Source of the DNA: Opisthocomus hoazin
Taxonomy: Eukaryota > Chordata > Aves > Opisthocomiformes > Opisthocomidae
Length of the DNA stretch: 64,000 nt
Direction of reading: 5' to 3'
Assembly (NCBI RefSeq): GCF_030867145.1
Contig: NC_134417.1
Span: 12,005,577-12,069,576, forward strand
Position 1 is the stretch's first letter; every line of letters starts with the position of its first letter. Under the pieces are notes generated by a model that was not told the origin of the DNA, searched no databases, and saw nothing but the letters and a program-made list of their open reading frames with translations. Shown here piece by piece: positions 1 through 16,300 of this stretch. The position numbers and the translations under genes were made by a program.

Positions 1-3119
<3,119 letters not shown>

Positions 3120-4850
3120 GGCCTAACTTTTAAAAAAGGTGTGTACTTTTAGATATCTATAGGTGAAAGTGTTGACCTAATTCTGTCGCCAGACCAAATA
3201 GAAAAGCAGATTATTGCACAATAATACATTTGAAAGTGCATTTGCATGAGTTGCAGCTAGATGCGGAACAGGTGGAAATAAATGCAAAAACAGATATAAT
3301 AATTTTCTTAAGCTCTTAATCTTAGTGTACATATAAAATTTGTATATAGGAATTTTTTTAATGTTCCTCAGACTGTGGCTGTCAGGTGTCAGAGCTTCTT
3401 AACTAGCACAATGTGTTTATTTCTTCTATTTTTGCTGTTTGTTCCTTTTTGATACTTGTTTTTCAAGTTGTGGAAGAAGATAGGGTTTTTAAAACAGAAG
3501 TCCAGCCTACGTTTATTTTTAATAGACAAGTCAGATATAGAATAATAGAAAATTTCCAGCACAGCTGGAAATCATGTTTGACTGTAGGTTACAGTGCATG
3601 CAAAGACTGTATGGCTCTGAAAGAGGCAGTTCTAGTGCCAAGTTTTGTATGTTAACGTTAACTGTATACTAACATTTATAGAATACAGAAAATCAAATCA
3701 TCAAGACTCTTCCCTTTCATGGGAGCCTTGAAATTTTGAACTCAAAATAGACTAACCATTTCTTGAATGTTTATAGTTATATGTAAGACAATCAGTTCCT
3801 GCTTGGATTTTTCAGCAGTGCCTCAGCAGTATGTTTTACTATACATGTTAAGGATTGGGAACAGAATTTTAAAACTAACCTGTGAACTTTTAATGCTTAA
3901 TATCTTGGGTTTTTAAAATCTGGATGATAAATAATTTGACTTATTAAAACCTGTGATTTAAAGGCAATGAGGTGGAGCATGTGAGTGCTATTGTTTGCAA
4001 TGCTGAACAATTCCTGTGAAACACTGTACACTTCTTTCTGTGAGAACATAACGTCGTATCTGGTCATTGGACAGCTGTAGTTCAGAAGGGCCTGCTTTAG
4101 ACAGGTTTTACATATCCTCCTTTTAAACTTGGCTTTCTTTTTTCCCTTTTTTTTCTTACCACAATTGTTGCCAAGCTAAACATTTTTTTGTGTCAGGAAT
4201 ACTATGTTGTGTGAAAACATGTGATTTGACTTCGCTTACAATGGACAGTAAGGGCTTTGTGGATTTTCTGTGCTAGAGGGTCCTATATGGCTTTATATGC
4301 TTATATATAATTCAAGTTGACAAATTGTAATTGAGAAATGTGAAATTCCTGTATTTTTAATTACAAAATAACTATATTTATGACAGCTAAAGGATTGATT
4401 GACAATTTTACTGTTATGATGGTGCTCTTCTAAAATGGTTTTATGTCCAGAAGGCGCAGGTAGCCGTAGTGGTCTTTGATAACAGTTGATTTTGGGAGGT
4501 TGACAGAGCAGAGGCCTACATGAGTGTTTACTTTTTTGGAGGAATTCTTATAAAACTCTTTCTTGTAAAGGTAATATATTTTGTGTACTATCATATTATG
4601 TATATCTGAACTAGGGTTTAATAGTCTTCTTCCAGAAGTCTTCTAGTATAGAAGTATTCTGATAAGTCTGCTGGCTTTTCATATCAATAAGAGCTAACCT
4701 CTTGTGTTCAAAGCAAAGAGGATCACTGAATTTTGTGTTTGCACTCAGATCTCATGTTTGAATAATACACCACCATAAAAACTGTGTGCTGTGTATGTTA
4801 TGTATATCCAAGACAGGAAGCAGACAAATAAAAGCTCTTTGAAAAACAAT
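3120..4850 (+). other. TRPC1: TRPC1 3' UTR (inferred extent)
   Basis: Non-coding, AT-rich sequence directly after the TRPC1 stop. AATAAA occurs at 3277-3282 and again at 4827-4832, so a short and a long 3' UTR are both possible. I place the end just past the second signal. The extent is inferred from signals, not from transcripts. Confidence 0.6.
4827..4832 (+). terminator. TRPC1: Candidate distal poly(A) signal of TRPC1
   Basis: AATAAA within ACAAATAAAAGC, followed within 30 bp by a T/G-containing stretch (AGTTGTATT). Placed as the likely end of the long TRPC1 3' UTR. Confidence 0.5.
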
Positions 4851-5669
4851 AGTTGTATTAATATTAGTCGTACTTGAAACACATTGTAACAGGTACCGCA
4901 TTGAAAATAATTTCATTGTCACATTAAGATAGTGAGTTTAAGGAAGGTAGCTGGTATTAGTGTGGTATTACCTTCTTTCCTTATGTTATACATGGCTTCG
5001 TGCAGTGCCACGAAGTGATACCTGAGCTAGTTGCAGACATGCCAGATTGGATTCTAGATACGCTATTTGCTCCTTGACACTTGACTCACGCTGATCAGTT
5101 CTTTGGGGAAGCTGGGGGTGTTTATCTGTGTGAGCCAGCATGCTAGTGGAGCTGTTTCTACTTGCTTTTGATACAGAGTCACCCAGAGCTAGCTCGGTCA
5201 TTGTCACGTGGCACTGTCTTCTACTACAGTGTAGATGTGTCCTTAGGAAGAATTGTCTTATTTCAAGGCACTTTTGGGGGGTTTGGATTGGAACTGGGGG
5301 TCCCGGAGTTTTTGTTTTGTTCCTGAAATACACGCCTGTAAAGGTATAGGTACCAGAGAGGGAAGTTTGTCCTCTGTAGTACCTGTGTTTGACACTTTGC
5401 ATCTCTGCCTTGTCTGAAAGCTGCTGCAGTCTTCCTATCTACGTGGCTACTAATCAATACAGAGTGCTTGGTACTATTTAGTCAATCTTATCATTTAGAT
5501 TTTCCTAGTTCACATGTATTGAACATGCTATTGCTTTCTCATTTGGCAATTTCGTACTGGCTGTTCCAGAAGCAGCCTGCAGATGTTGGAGCTCAGAGAT
5601 CTCCCTGATGCACACTCACAGGAAGTTCTGGACAAGCACAGAGACAAAATTTTAGGTGTCTGTGATACT
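4851..5669. other. Intergenic sequence between TRPC1 and the CR1 copy
   Basis: No exon, RNA gene or clear repeat is recognised. Open frames of 64-138 codons occur around 4986-5457 on both strands, with no family likeness, and are taken as chance. Confidence 0.6.
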
Positions 5670-7644
5670 TCTTTGGTCGCTGTTTAAACATCACTTCCTC
5701 CATGCTCAGGAGCGGTGCATCCCCCTGAGAAAGAAATCGAGCAAAGGAGGCAGGAGACTTGCATGGTTAAACAAGGAGCTTCTAGCAGAGATCAGGTGGA
5801 AGAGAAAGGTCCATGGAATGTGGAAAGAGGGGCAGGCCACTTGGGAAGAGTACAGGAATGTGGTCAGAGCGTGCAGGGATGCGACGAGGAAGGCCAAAGC
5901 CCATCTGGAATTGAAGCTGGCAAGGGATGTCAAAAACAACAAGAAGGGCTTCTTCAACTACATCAGCAGCAAAAGGAAGGCTAGGGACAATGTGGGGCCG
6001 CTGCTGAATGAGGCGGGTGTCCTGGTGATGGAGGATGCAGAGAAGGCAGAGCTACTGAATGCCTTCTTTGCTTCAGTCTTCAGTGCTAAGACTGGCCCTC
6101 AGGAATCCCAGGCCCCGGAGGTAAGAGAGGAAGCCTACAGAGAGGACAACTTTCCCTTGGTCGAGGAGGACTGTGTGAGGGATCGCTTAAGTGATCTGGA
6201 CGTCCACAAATCCATGGGCCCCGATGGAATGCACTCACCAGTGCTGAGGGAGCTGGCGGATGTCATTGCTGAGCCACTCTCCATGATGTTTGAGGGTTCC
6301 TGGAGGACAGGAGAGGTGCCCGAGGACTGGAGAAAGGCCAATGTCACTCCAATCTTCAAAAAGGGCAAGAAGGAGGACCCAGGGAACTACAGGCCGGTCA
6401 GCCTCACCTCCATCCTGGGAAAGCTGATGGAGCAGCTTATCCTGGAGGCCATCATCAAGCAAGTGGAGGAAAAGAAGGTTATCAGGAGTAGTCAGCATGG
6501 ATTCACCAAGAGGAAATCATGCTTGACCAATCTGATAGCTTTCTACAATGACATGACTGGCTGGGTAGATGAAGGGAGAGCTGTGGATGTTGTCTACCTA
6601 GACTTCAGCAAGGCTTTTGACACAGTCTCCCATAATATCCTCCTAGGGAAGCTCAGGAAGTGTGGGCTGGATGAGTGGTCGGTGAGGTGGATTGAGAACT
6701 GGCTGAATGGCAGAACTCGGAGGGTTGTCATCAGCGGCGCTGAGTCTAGTTGGAGGCCGGTAACTAGTGGTGTCCCTCAGGGGTCAGTACTGGGCCCAGC
6801 CTTGTTTAATTTCTTCATCAAGGACCTGGATGAAGAGTTAGAATGTACCCTCAGCAAGTTTGCTGATGACACCAAACTGGGAGGTGTGGTAGATACACCG
6901 GAAGGCTGTGCTGCCATTCAGCGTGACCTGGACAGGCTGGAAAGTTGGGCAGAGAGGAACCTGATAAGGTTCAACACAGGCAAATGCAGAGTCCTGCACC
7001 TGGGGAGGAACAACCCCATGCATCAGTACAGGCTTGGGGTGGACCTGCTGGAGAGCAGCTCTGCGGAGAGGGACCTGGGTGTCCTGGTGAGCCAGCAGTG
7101 TGCCCTGGCTGCCAAGAAAGCCAATGGCATCCTGGGGTGCATTAGGAGGAGTGTGGCCAGCAGGTCGAGGGAGGTTCTCCTTCCCCTCTACACTGCCCTA
7201 GTGAGGCCTCATCTGGAGTACTGTGTCCAGTTCTGGGCTCCCCAGTTCAAGAAAGATGAGGAGCTGCTGGAGAGAGTCCAGCGGAGGGCTACGAGGATGG
7301 TGAGGGGACTGGAGCATCTCTCCTACGAGGGGAGGCTGAGGGAGCTGGGCTTGTTCAGCCTGAAGAAGAGAAGGCTGAGAGGGGACCTAATAAATGCTTA
7401 TAAATATCTGAAGGGTGGGTGTCAGGAGGATGGGGCCAAGCTCTTTTGAGTAGTGCTCAGTGACAGGACAAGGGGCAAAGGGCACAAACTGAAGCACAGG
7501 AAGTTCCGTCTGAACATGAGGAAGAACTTCTTCCCTCTGAGGGTGATGGAGCACTGGAACAGGCTGCCCAGGGAGGTGGTGGAGTCTCCTTCTCTGGAGA
7601 TATTCAAGACCCGCCTGGACAATGTCCTCTGCAGCCTGCTGTAG
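5656..7644 (+). pseudogene. CR1 ORF2 remnant: reverse transcriptase with one in-frame stop
   Basis: A frame open from 5656 (non-ATG; the first codon is GTG after a TAG) to a TGA at 7447-7449. It continues open in the same frame from 7450 to a stop at 7642-7644. RT motifs are visible: [10 protein letters not shown], motif [13 protein letters not shown] (D near residue 316), motif [12 protein letters not shown], and the catalytic FADD box with aspartates near residues 404-405, followed by LGGV. The TGA falls in the [17 protein letters not shown] region, where other CR1 copies keep reading, so it looks like a single nonsense change with no frameshift. The N-terminal endonuclease part is missing through 5' truncation, so the copy is dead. 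Confidence 0.9.
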
Positions 7645-7722
7645 GTGACCCTGCTTCAGCAGGGGGTTTGGACTATATGACCCACAGAGGTCCCTTCCAA
7701 CCCCTACCACTCTGTGATTCTT
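5670..7722 (+). mobile_element. CR1 non-LTR retrotransposon (LINE), 5'-truncated, 3' end intact
   Basis: About 2.05 kb of a CR1 LINE in plus orientation. It carries the 3' half of the CR1 ORF2 (reverse transcriptase and C-terminal part) and ends with the family's typical 3' tail, CCTACCACTCTGTGATTCT, at about 7704-7722. The 5' edge is approximate. Recognisable CR1 coding similarity begins near the WSLFKHHF segment at about 5674. 5' truncation is usual for CR1, which is made by target-primed reverse transcription. The local GC content is clearly above that of the flanks. The copy sits in the gap between two converging genes, so it disrupts neither. Confidence 0.93.
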
Positions 7723-9765
7723 TAAACCGGGATGTCAAAAAGAGGGAGAAGTTTGGAGAAGCTGGAGTTTACATGCCTATAGGATTCAGAATATCTTTGT
7801 ACATGTATTAGTGCAGGTCATGAAAGGACTAAGTGGGGTTTTTGAGACTACTGAAAAATGTTGATTTTTTTTTCATGTTAATATCTGTTTTGTCTTAGAG
7901 CTAACTTTGCCTTGATGAATGAAAAACGGAGAGAGAAATTTTCATGCTACCTCCATTTGCAGCAGAAAGGTCAAAACCATTCATTGCTGAAAGTCAGCTT
8001 ATTTTCCACGCTTGTTATGCTATGGTTTTGTTTATTATTTCTGTTGAAATTATTGCAGAAATTATATTGCCATTAGATAATTTTAATTTTGTTTGGTTGC
8101 AGGTTGGATTTTAAATGTCTGAAGTTTACAGTCTCTATACGTGCTTTTGAAAACTTGTAATAAGTGTTACCTCTGTTTTGTAACTGATTCTTACTTGAGA
8201 AAACTGGCACTGCTCCGAGTCCTGGCTCCTGTTCCAGGTAGCAGGGCTACTGCTCTCAGTGCTTTGATTTGGGAAACTGGTCTAAAGGGACTCTTGAGAG
8301 AAGAGCAGGCAGGAGCTTTCCCTACCTACCAATTGGGAGAGGAGGAGCAGGCTGCCAGACTCTTCTTGCCTCACTGAAAAAAGTTGCATGACAGATGGTC
8401 ATGTCATCATAAATAAAAATAGACTATTGTAGTTCAAGACAGTTCTGAGCATGATTTCTGCATTGCTTCTCCCCAGGCTGCTGCTGAGAAATGCAGGGAG
8501 CACTGCGCATAAAACCCCTTGATCTGCGTAGGAATCCACAGTGGAAAATTAAAATTAAAATTCTAAAATTACAAAATTAATCTGCTTTGCAAACAAATGC
8601 TTCTGTCATTCCCGTACAGAAATGCTGTTTGGTTTAGTCAGTAAGGCAAAGGCCTAGCAGTCTGCAAAGTGTGGTTGCAGCACTGAGCTGTTTGATGTGA
8701 GCTGCCAGTGCAGCCGTTACATACCCTTGTGCCTCCCTCTGATTCTTTTGTCTCCAGCCCAGCTACCCGCTCAGTCTTCGGAACAGACGCTGCTGTGCTA
8801 CTGAGCGGCACTGTGGCAGTACCTCTTGGCACTGCATATGAGAATCAGTAATTGAAGAGGAATGGTAATCCGCATTCCGCTACTGAAATAAGCAAGGAGT
8901 ACTTCCAACAGGGAATGTGTGTCTCATTAGTTTCCTGCCAATGGTTACAGATTATTAAAAGAACTCTGGTAGGGTACTTATGTATGAGGAAAAGAAGTGC
9001 TTAAAGGGATCTTAGATACTGTTCCTTCCATGTCATTTTTATTTGTGTTCAAGTTTTACCCAGTTCGAAAAGCATGTATTTCATATCTGCTTTTGACCAG
9101 AATGTTCTTCAGCTTCTCAGTATTAGTCTTTACCTATAATCTGTTTGTATTCCTCCATCTTCGGTTCTAGCCTTTCAGTTTCAAAGTAACAAATAACCAT
9201 ACACAACAAGACAGACCTGACAAAGATCTCTTAACACTGTGACATTGTCCGGCTGCTTCCAGTCTGTTCCTTCCCTTACTCTCAAAGTAGCTACTTGGTC
9301 AACTTTGTGCATATAGGAATGAAATAAATTAGGCAGATATGTTACTATTTGCACTACTGGTGCCAGACTGAGCATTGCTGTATTGTCTGTCCTTTCCCAG
9401 TAGAGACAAAAATTTGCACTATTTGCATGTGTACTTTGCCACCACTAAATGAATTCCTTCCTTCCTCCTCCTTAATTAGCTGGTGTAACGTAATAGTGAC
9501 ACTTTCCAACTAGAATATAGTCATCAACAGAGAAAAGCATTGTACAGTTTTACATTTGTCTTGCTCTTTGAAGAGTAAATCCAGTTCCTGTTCAAATCAA
9601 TGATTTACTGACTTCAATGGGAGAACAATCAGGCCCTTAATCAGCAAGGAAGTGTAGTCTCAGTCATACTGTGCGAGATCCAAACCATCAAAAGCATGTA
9701 AATGATCAAAACAGTGTCTATGTTGAGCCTGCCTCACTTCATACATAATGAATAACTAGTTGGTG
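7723..9765. other. Intergenic sequence between the CR1 copy and PCOLCE2
   Basis: No coding exon seen. Small features are an AAAATT-rich run at about 8544-8580 and a degenerate segment at about 9590-9640 (TTCAATGGGAGAACAATCAGGCCC) that resembles an old interspersed repeat common in reptile and bird DNA. The rest is unremarkable AT-rich sequence. Confidence 0.55.
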
Positions 9766-10204
9766 TATGATTTAATCTGAAAATATTTTATTAAGCACAG
9801 ATAATAATGCAGAAATCCATGTAATAAAACAACTTTAGAGAAAAAGCTAAGTTAAAATGAGTTACTATAAATATTGCACTTAGAATTCTTATTTTACATA
9901 CATAACTCCTTAAAAAATTGGACAATTATAAATTAACACCTTCCAAGTAATTGGAATTTGGTATGTTTGAGATCAGATGGCTGTGCTGCACATCTTCAGC
10001 TTTAAGACTTCGGAGGATCTGTTCTAGTCTTGACAGGTACACATACATGGATACTACTTTGTGCCAGGGTGTGCTTAGGTGGGTGGGAGGGAACAAAGGG
10101 TGAGCATGGTCTTAGTGTTGACAGTCAGTTGTATTTTCATGACTTATAGTAAGTGAAAATTATTTTTCAAGAGAGATGATAGAATGCAGCTGCAGAGTTT
10201 AGTT
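9766..10204 (-). other. PCOLCE2: PCOLCE2 3' UTR (inferred extent)
   Basis: Minus-strand sequence directly after the PCOLCE2 stop, running to just past an AATAAA (9787-9792). The extent is inferred from that signal. Confidence 0.5.
9787..9792 (-). terminator. PCOLCE2: Candidate poly(A) signal of PCOLCE2
   Basis: TTTATT on the plus strand, which reads AATAAA on the minus strand, about 415 bp past the stop codon. It is followed on the minus strand by AT-rich sequence. Confidence 0.45.
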
Positions 10205-10335
10205 TTAACATGTTTTGTTTTTCAAGGCATTTAGGATTTTTGAATTCTTAGTCTTAAAACTCATGACAAAGCTGTTAGGAAAGACTTTGCCTCTACCATC
10301 TTCTTCTACCTGGCCCATGATGATGTAGTTTAAAC
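10205..10335 (-). CDS. PCOLCE2: PCOLCE2 exon 9: C-terminal end of the NTR domain
   Basis: Minus-strand acceptor TTTGTAG, then [20 protein letters not shown] and on to the end ALKNKTC and TAA at 10205-10207. Human ends KNKQC. The threonine here creates an N-K-T sequon at residue 415. Confidence 0.96.
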
Positions 10336-13300
10336 CTACAAAGGAGAGCATGAGATTACAAGGCAGAAATTGATACGGTAAGTATAGTTCTGTATCTGTG
10401 GTCTCTGTTCATTTGCACTCTGTTACCAATGCTTTCTAACATTTTTTTCCTATGTAAAGCTTATACTTCCTTACCCACCTTTGCCATGCTTGTTATGCGA
10501 TAAAGTACAGTTACATAAAAATCAAGTAGATAAGTAACTATTACATAATGAAATATGTAAGATATATTAATTGAATGTAGACTGTCAGAATGAGTCTGAA
10601 CAACATCATAAATGCAGTATAAACGCTGGATAGCTACTGACACTCAAAGTGGAATGTAAGTTATCTCATTCATTTTGAATATTTTCTCATTTGCTCAACT
10701 TTCAGGATAATAGACTGAAAGAATAATGCACTTAAAAGTCGTTTCATTCTCTTTTCCTCCCCCAAAGACGTACACATTTTATAGAGAGGCAGTCAGGCAA
10801 GCAAGGTGGGCTTACTGTGTGATAAGCACTGGCTGTGGAGAAATCAGATGGATTTGCATATTTTTATGGCTTAGAAGGGTTAGGGGTTTGCAAGGCCTTA
10901 GGCTGGAAAGAGTGGTGTTATAGGGGTATAAGCAGAAAAGTTTAGACATTAAGTAATGACTATTCCACAGTTCATGGAGATTTAGGAAGAGAAACAGAAG
11001 TGTATGGTTTGGAGCCAGCGGTCTGCCTAAAAGGAGACAATTTGTTCTACCAAGGATATTACTATGTCTCCCAGACAGATTAGTTTCCAGAGAACCAGAG
11101 GTAAAAGCAAAAGCTAGTTTCTGACAAGGGTTTTTCACATTGGTACTGCCCACTTTGAATTAACATGCTTAAATACCAGTAGTATCCTGAATGTTATCAG
11201 GTTTTTTTTTTTAATGCTAATTAAATTGACTGTTTTCTGCTATGGTTCCATTTATGTTCTCCTGCTCCACCTGTTTACTCAGGAGGCAGGGCTGAAAACT
11301 GTTTTTTTTTTTACTTAGTTACTTCAATGAAACATAGTCTCAGTATTTCTTATAACACCATCTAGGTAGCCCTTGTTACAGTTAACTGGAAATTATCTTG
11401 GTTGATCCACACTGTACAATACTGTTCAAGACAGCTCTACAAATACTGGCTGTTTGGAGATATAGAACGGGTTTAGTACTACTAGTATTTCTACAGTAAA
11501 GATGTAAATATATGCAGGAGAGAAGCCACAGGGAAAGGTTGATTTTTGTCATTTGCTGTGACATACTGCTCTTCTAGGTTTAGTATGCAGTTGTTTTTCC
11601 CTTTTGCATAACTGTGTATGAAAAATAGCTCCAAAATATGTTCACATAAAATCAAAATCTAACTGAGCTTCACATAAGAGAACCAAATCAGATTTTACTG
11701 TATATCACGTGGGTTTGAAAAGAAGAAAAAAGTTTTTCAAACTCCTTTCATCTACATGAGTGTGATCCTTTATAAGTAAAAATTAAAAATTCAGTATAAA
11801 CCTGGATAACTAGTTATTTTTATCTTAAATTGATTATAATATTAGTTGCTGATTATAGAAACAATTACTATAATTTTACCGATTTTTGTGGTCCTATTTC
11901 AAATAGCAGTTTTCAAAACTGTTGTCTTCTATAAACACACAAAGCAGTTATTTTTGTGTACCTACCTCTTCTGATGAGAGGACACTGCTTACATACAACA
12001 ATAATCTTGGCACTCATACTCTTGCCGGCTTGTTGAATTGCTAAATTTCCCTCCTTATATACATTAATGATTGATATTGTTGCATGCAGACTGCCAGCCC
12101 GCGTTATTGCTGTGATTACAGTTCCAGTTATTACTAGAAGAAAAGACATATGATACATTTGATACATTTTTATTATTTTTTAGATAGAAATTTTGAGGCA
12201 TCATAAAAACTGAGTAGTATATTAGTCTGTAAGAAGGAAGGAAACAATGCTGGAAACAGTTACTAAAATGTGGGTATCGCCTGTAATGGGTAACTCGCTA
12301 CTCACAAATATTGGTAACACCAAGTATAAAACCGTTCCTCGAATGTATCGGTCTCTTGCAAGCCCAGTTCTAGGTTTTGATAATTTCAATTAAACAGTAC
12401 AATTTGATACTACTTTTTATGACTAATTTTAAAACAGTGGAGAAGCTGAATTGAAAACATTGTAGCCAAAAGCTGAATTCCCAGCTCTCTGACACTCTCA
12501 GATGAGTAGCAGGGAATAGTTCATGCCCTAGGAGCTAGATTGTGATCTGTCTGAGGCCTGATACTGATACAAATTTGCCAATTTCAGCTAAATTTAGACT
12601 ACAGATTAGACTATCATAACTCTCAAAGACCTCTCAGTATGAAAATAAAGATACCATTTTTTTTCTAGGATGACTATATTAACTTGTAGGCCATCTTCAG
12701 TTATCAAAAGGGAACGGTAAATGGTATTAGCAGGTTTTTTTCTTCTCAGATCACCTTTTGTAAATAAGCTATTCTATCATAGGATCAGTTAGATCTTCAT
12801 TTATCAAGTATGCGCGTGGGATTTATTGCAGAAGTCTGCATAATCCACACCTCAGGTTAGGCATTTGTAAATTTGCACATTATCTTCCTTTAATTCGAGA
12901 GCTTTAATTAATTGGGAATGTTCAAGTTCAATCAAAAGAGAACTGCGGATATTAAAATGCTGGGTATTGCAGTTATATTTCTAGAAACAAGAAAAAAGAA
13001 ATGCGTGATGAAAGAGAAATGGCTATTACTTGCTGACTTTATGAATTTAGAAAATAAACCTGGAATAAATCATATTCTACAAACAGCACAGTTTCTGTTC
13101 TTACTTTAGGATACACTTGCATTCACAATAGCATATAAAATACTTTTACTCTTGCCATGGAAGAGACAAAAAATTCAAGTATTTGACAAAAAGTGAGAGT
13201 GAACATGATTTATTACGCTGATGCTAGAGGAAAAAGAACAAGTTTTGTACAGTGCCATTTACCATCAGCCACAAGAGCTGAGGTGTGCTCAGTAAGGGGA

Positions 13301-16300
13301 CACCAATTTTTTTTTTTTTTCCCTACCTGCTTCTTTTTGTCTTGGGCCAGCCTATACTGGCTGCAGACTAAAAGAGGCTGGTGGCCAAGAGTGGTAAGGG
13401 GTCATGCCACAGTGACTCCGTTCTGCTGGAGAGTACAGCCACAGCCCTCAGCTGTTTTTCTGGCAAAACGATGCAAAGCTGTCCCCACTTTCCTGAAACA
13501 ACAGATTTCCCCTAATCTCATGGGATGGGCTATAAAGTTAGATTAAAACAAACAAACAAAGTGCTGTGGGAGGTGGAAAGTTGTCCCATCAATTTTTTAG
13601 GCATGTTACAGAGGATTAAAAAAGCTTCCAGTATTAATATGGGAAAATACTCTGAGATATAAATGAACAAATCAGCAGTGACAATGCCATCCAAATATGC
13701 AGCAGACACCATTTTTCCTGAGTGATTTTCCATTTTTCAATTTGTGTCTGTGTACGGAAAGCAGTGCTTGTAAGCTTCCATGCCTTCCAACTTCTTTTAA
13801 AAATATTTTGGAAGTCTATAAACTGTGGAATAGTCAGCAAGTACAGCATGAAATCTGTATTGGGTGGTTACAGACAGATGAGATGACGATACAGTAACTG
13901 AATCAATACTTCCCTGCAGGAGGTTGCCTTCCACTGTCATTTGCATTTCAGATTGAGAAAGTGTGTTTCAGACATATGCACAGTCCCTATTTCAGAATAT
14001 CTCCAAGCATGTATTGAGCGAAACACAGATACTAATGCCAGATACACACATAAGATAGTACAAAAATATAGCCTGTATATTAAGGGTAACTCAGAACTAC
14101 ATCTGGTAAAACTCCTGTGAGTCTAAAAGCACACTGCCAAATGAATAATTAAAAAGAAACAAACTTTGCTTCCTTACCAAAGTTGCTTGAACAATAACTG
14201 CTTTCGAGAGTCCCGCTCCTCTTACACTTTTGCTGGCACAGGGCAACTGTAGGTTTCACAACTTTTTGAAGAGCAAAAAGTAAATTGAAATTGAAGTGAG
14301 GTATTTGATATAAATGCAAAGCCGTATGTTTAAAAGCAAGAAGAAAGATGAATAATCCTGGTGTGTACAATAACGAGATCTGGTATTGCAAGGGATGACC
14401 ACCACAATAGCAATATTCCTTTTCTCTGCCGTCACCTGCACTCATCGTCTTTTCACATGTCTCAGTGACGTATCTGTTCTAATGACCTTACAGAATGGGA
14501 TGTTACAGAAAATTTACAGTTGATTGCAGTGTGATCTTAAATATGTACCTTACTTAGTGTTGCTGCCTGTTGCCATACAGCCCTAGTAGTACACTTAAAG
14601 TATCATAACATTACATTACAGTAACACTTCAGAGACAGGGGGTGGCCTTTTATCTGAAATTACTGTACTGTGATGGAAGAGATCAGAGTTCAAATTCCTG
14701 TCCTAAATTTTTCACATAGCTTCAAGACATGTAGTATTGTATATTTTTTACTGACGACATTTTGAAACACACCATAGTGTTTGAAATATCTATTTAATAT
14801 TACGGGTTGACATTTCCTCTCTAAAACAGAATGGTTTGTTTATAAACAAGTGAATACACTTCAGGGTGTTTTTCCTCCTTGGGTGGATGTTAATATATAC
14901 TTTACTCAGCTAACCCTTTCTACATAATGTGGGAATGCAGTATTTTTAAGGCTTTTATGCACTTTTCAAGTTTGTTTGGAACTGGTGAATGACATCATAA
15001 TTATTGGAAACATGGAGCTGAGACAGATTAAAAAAACCCAAACTCCTACCTAGCCTTAATTTCCAAGAAAAACTAAATTAGTTATGAAGAATATCTTTGC
15101 ATTTTTAAACTTTCTTTAAAATGGAACATTTTGCAGAAGTTTTATTCAGCCTATACTTTCTGAAAAAGAACTTGTGACTAATTTTCTGATCAGTAATTTA
15201 TACTTGTACTTTTAATTGAATGAATGGATTCTTTTTACAATTTTGCAAGTTTCTGAGATTCAACTGAATGGCATTAAAACTACTTTGGCTTCAGTTATGT
15301 CCATGACTGTTAGAAGATCTGCATGCTCATTGTTTTGCCTTTGAAATCCAAAGTTTAAAATTTGGACCCCATATGTTTCATTGACTTGGGGTTGTTTGCT
15401 CTTTTTTCTCCAGTCTTCACATGATGGGTATTCAGTGAGACTCTTTAGAAAGTTAAATGCCTCCCACAAGGAAAAGTGTTCTGAAGGGCAAGTTACTATG
15501 TCTGTGGAGGTACATCTAGTCATATTCTGCATGATGTAGCCTCAGTCCTACAGTCAGATCTACACGGTCATGGGAGTGAAACTCCCACTGCCATCACTTC
15601 TGCTGCCTTGATGTGTCTCCATAGTTCTTTCATACCAGTGTGTATTTCTAAAAATATTTTTAATTATATGCTGAGTTGATTTTTATAAAGTGACTTCTGT
15701 GTAGAATACAATGTAGAAAGAATACACTATATTTGGCTCCTAGAACTTTAAACTAAATGACAATTTTTCAGATTATGTTTTAAATTGTAGTTAGCGCTTG
15801 GCAGGGTGCCATGCTATTTAATTAGTTTCCCTGTCCCACAGCGTCATTTGCTAGGTCAGGCAAGTACCTCCTATCTCAATGCTACATGCAACACATCAAA
15901 AAAACCCTAAGAATTTAGTGTTCCTTGAGTCTTTCAATTCAGTGTCCGTAGTAGAAAAATAAGAAATGTAGCACGTAGATGCGTCACAGGTGCATGCCAG
16001 TACAGTAGCGGCCAAAAATTCACTGAGGTGCTCTGATTTTTCTAAATTTAAAACTAGGATTATGCATTATAAAATATTCTTGTTTGGTCCTCTCAGGTGT
16101 TTTTTTGTTGTGTGTGTTAATACTTCAAGTTTTACTTTTGAGTTTAGTAAACTTTGGTAGGTGACTAACTTTGCTGTGATTTGTCAGTAGAGGCTGCCTG
16201 TTGTTTGTACAGACAGGCAAGGTACTTTACCAAAACAGGAGCTGGAGAAGATCTGAATGAAAAGTTCAGTTGCCTACCATTTCACATGTGGCCGTATTGA

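Noticed and set aside
5656-7449. A 597-codon open frame as a host gene
   Set aside because: It is the reverse transcriptase part of a CR1 LINE. The following open segment 7453-7644 is in the same frame after one stop, so no separate gene or frameshift is needed.
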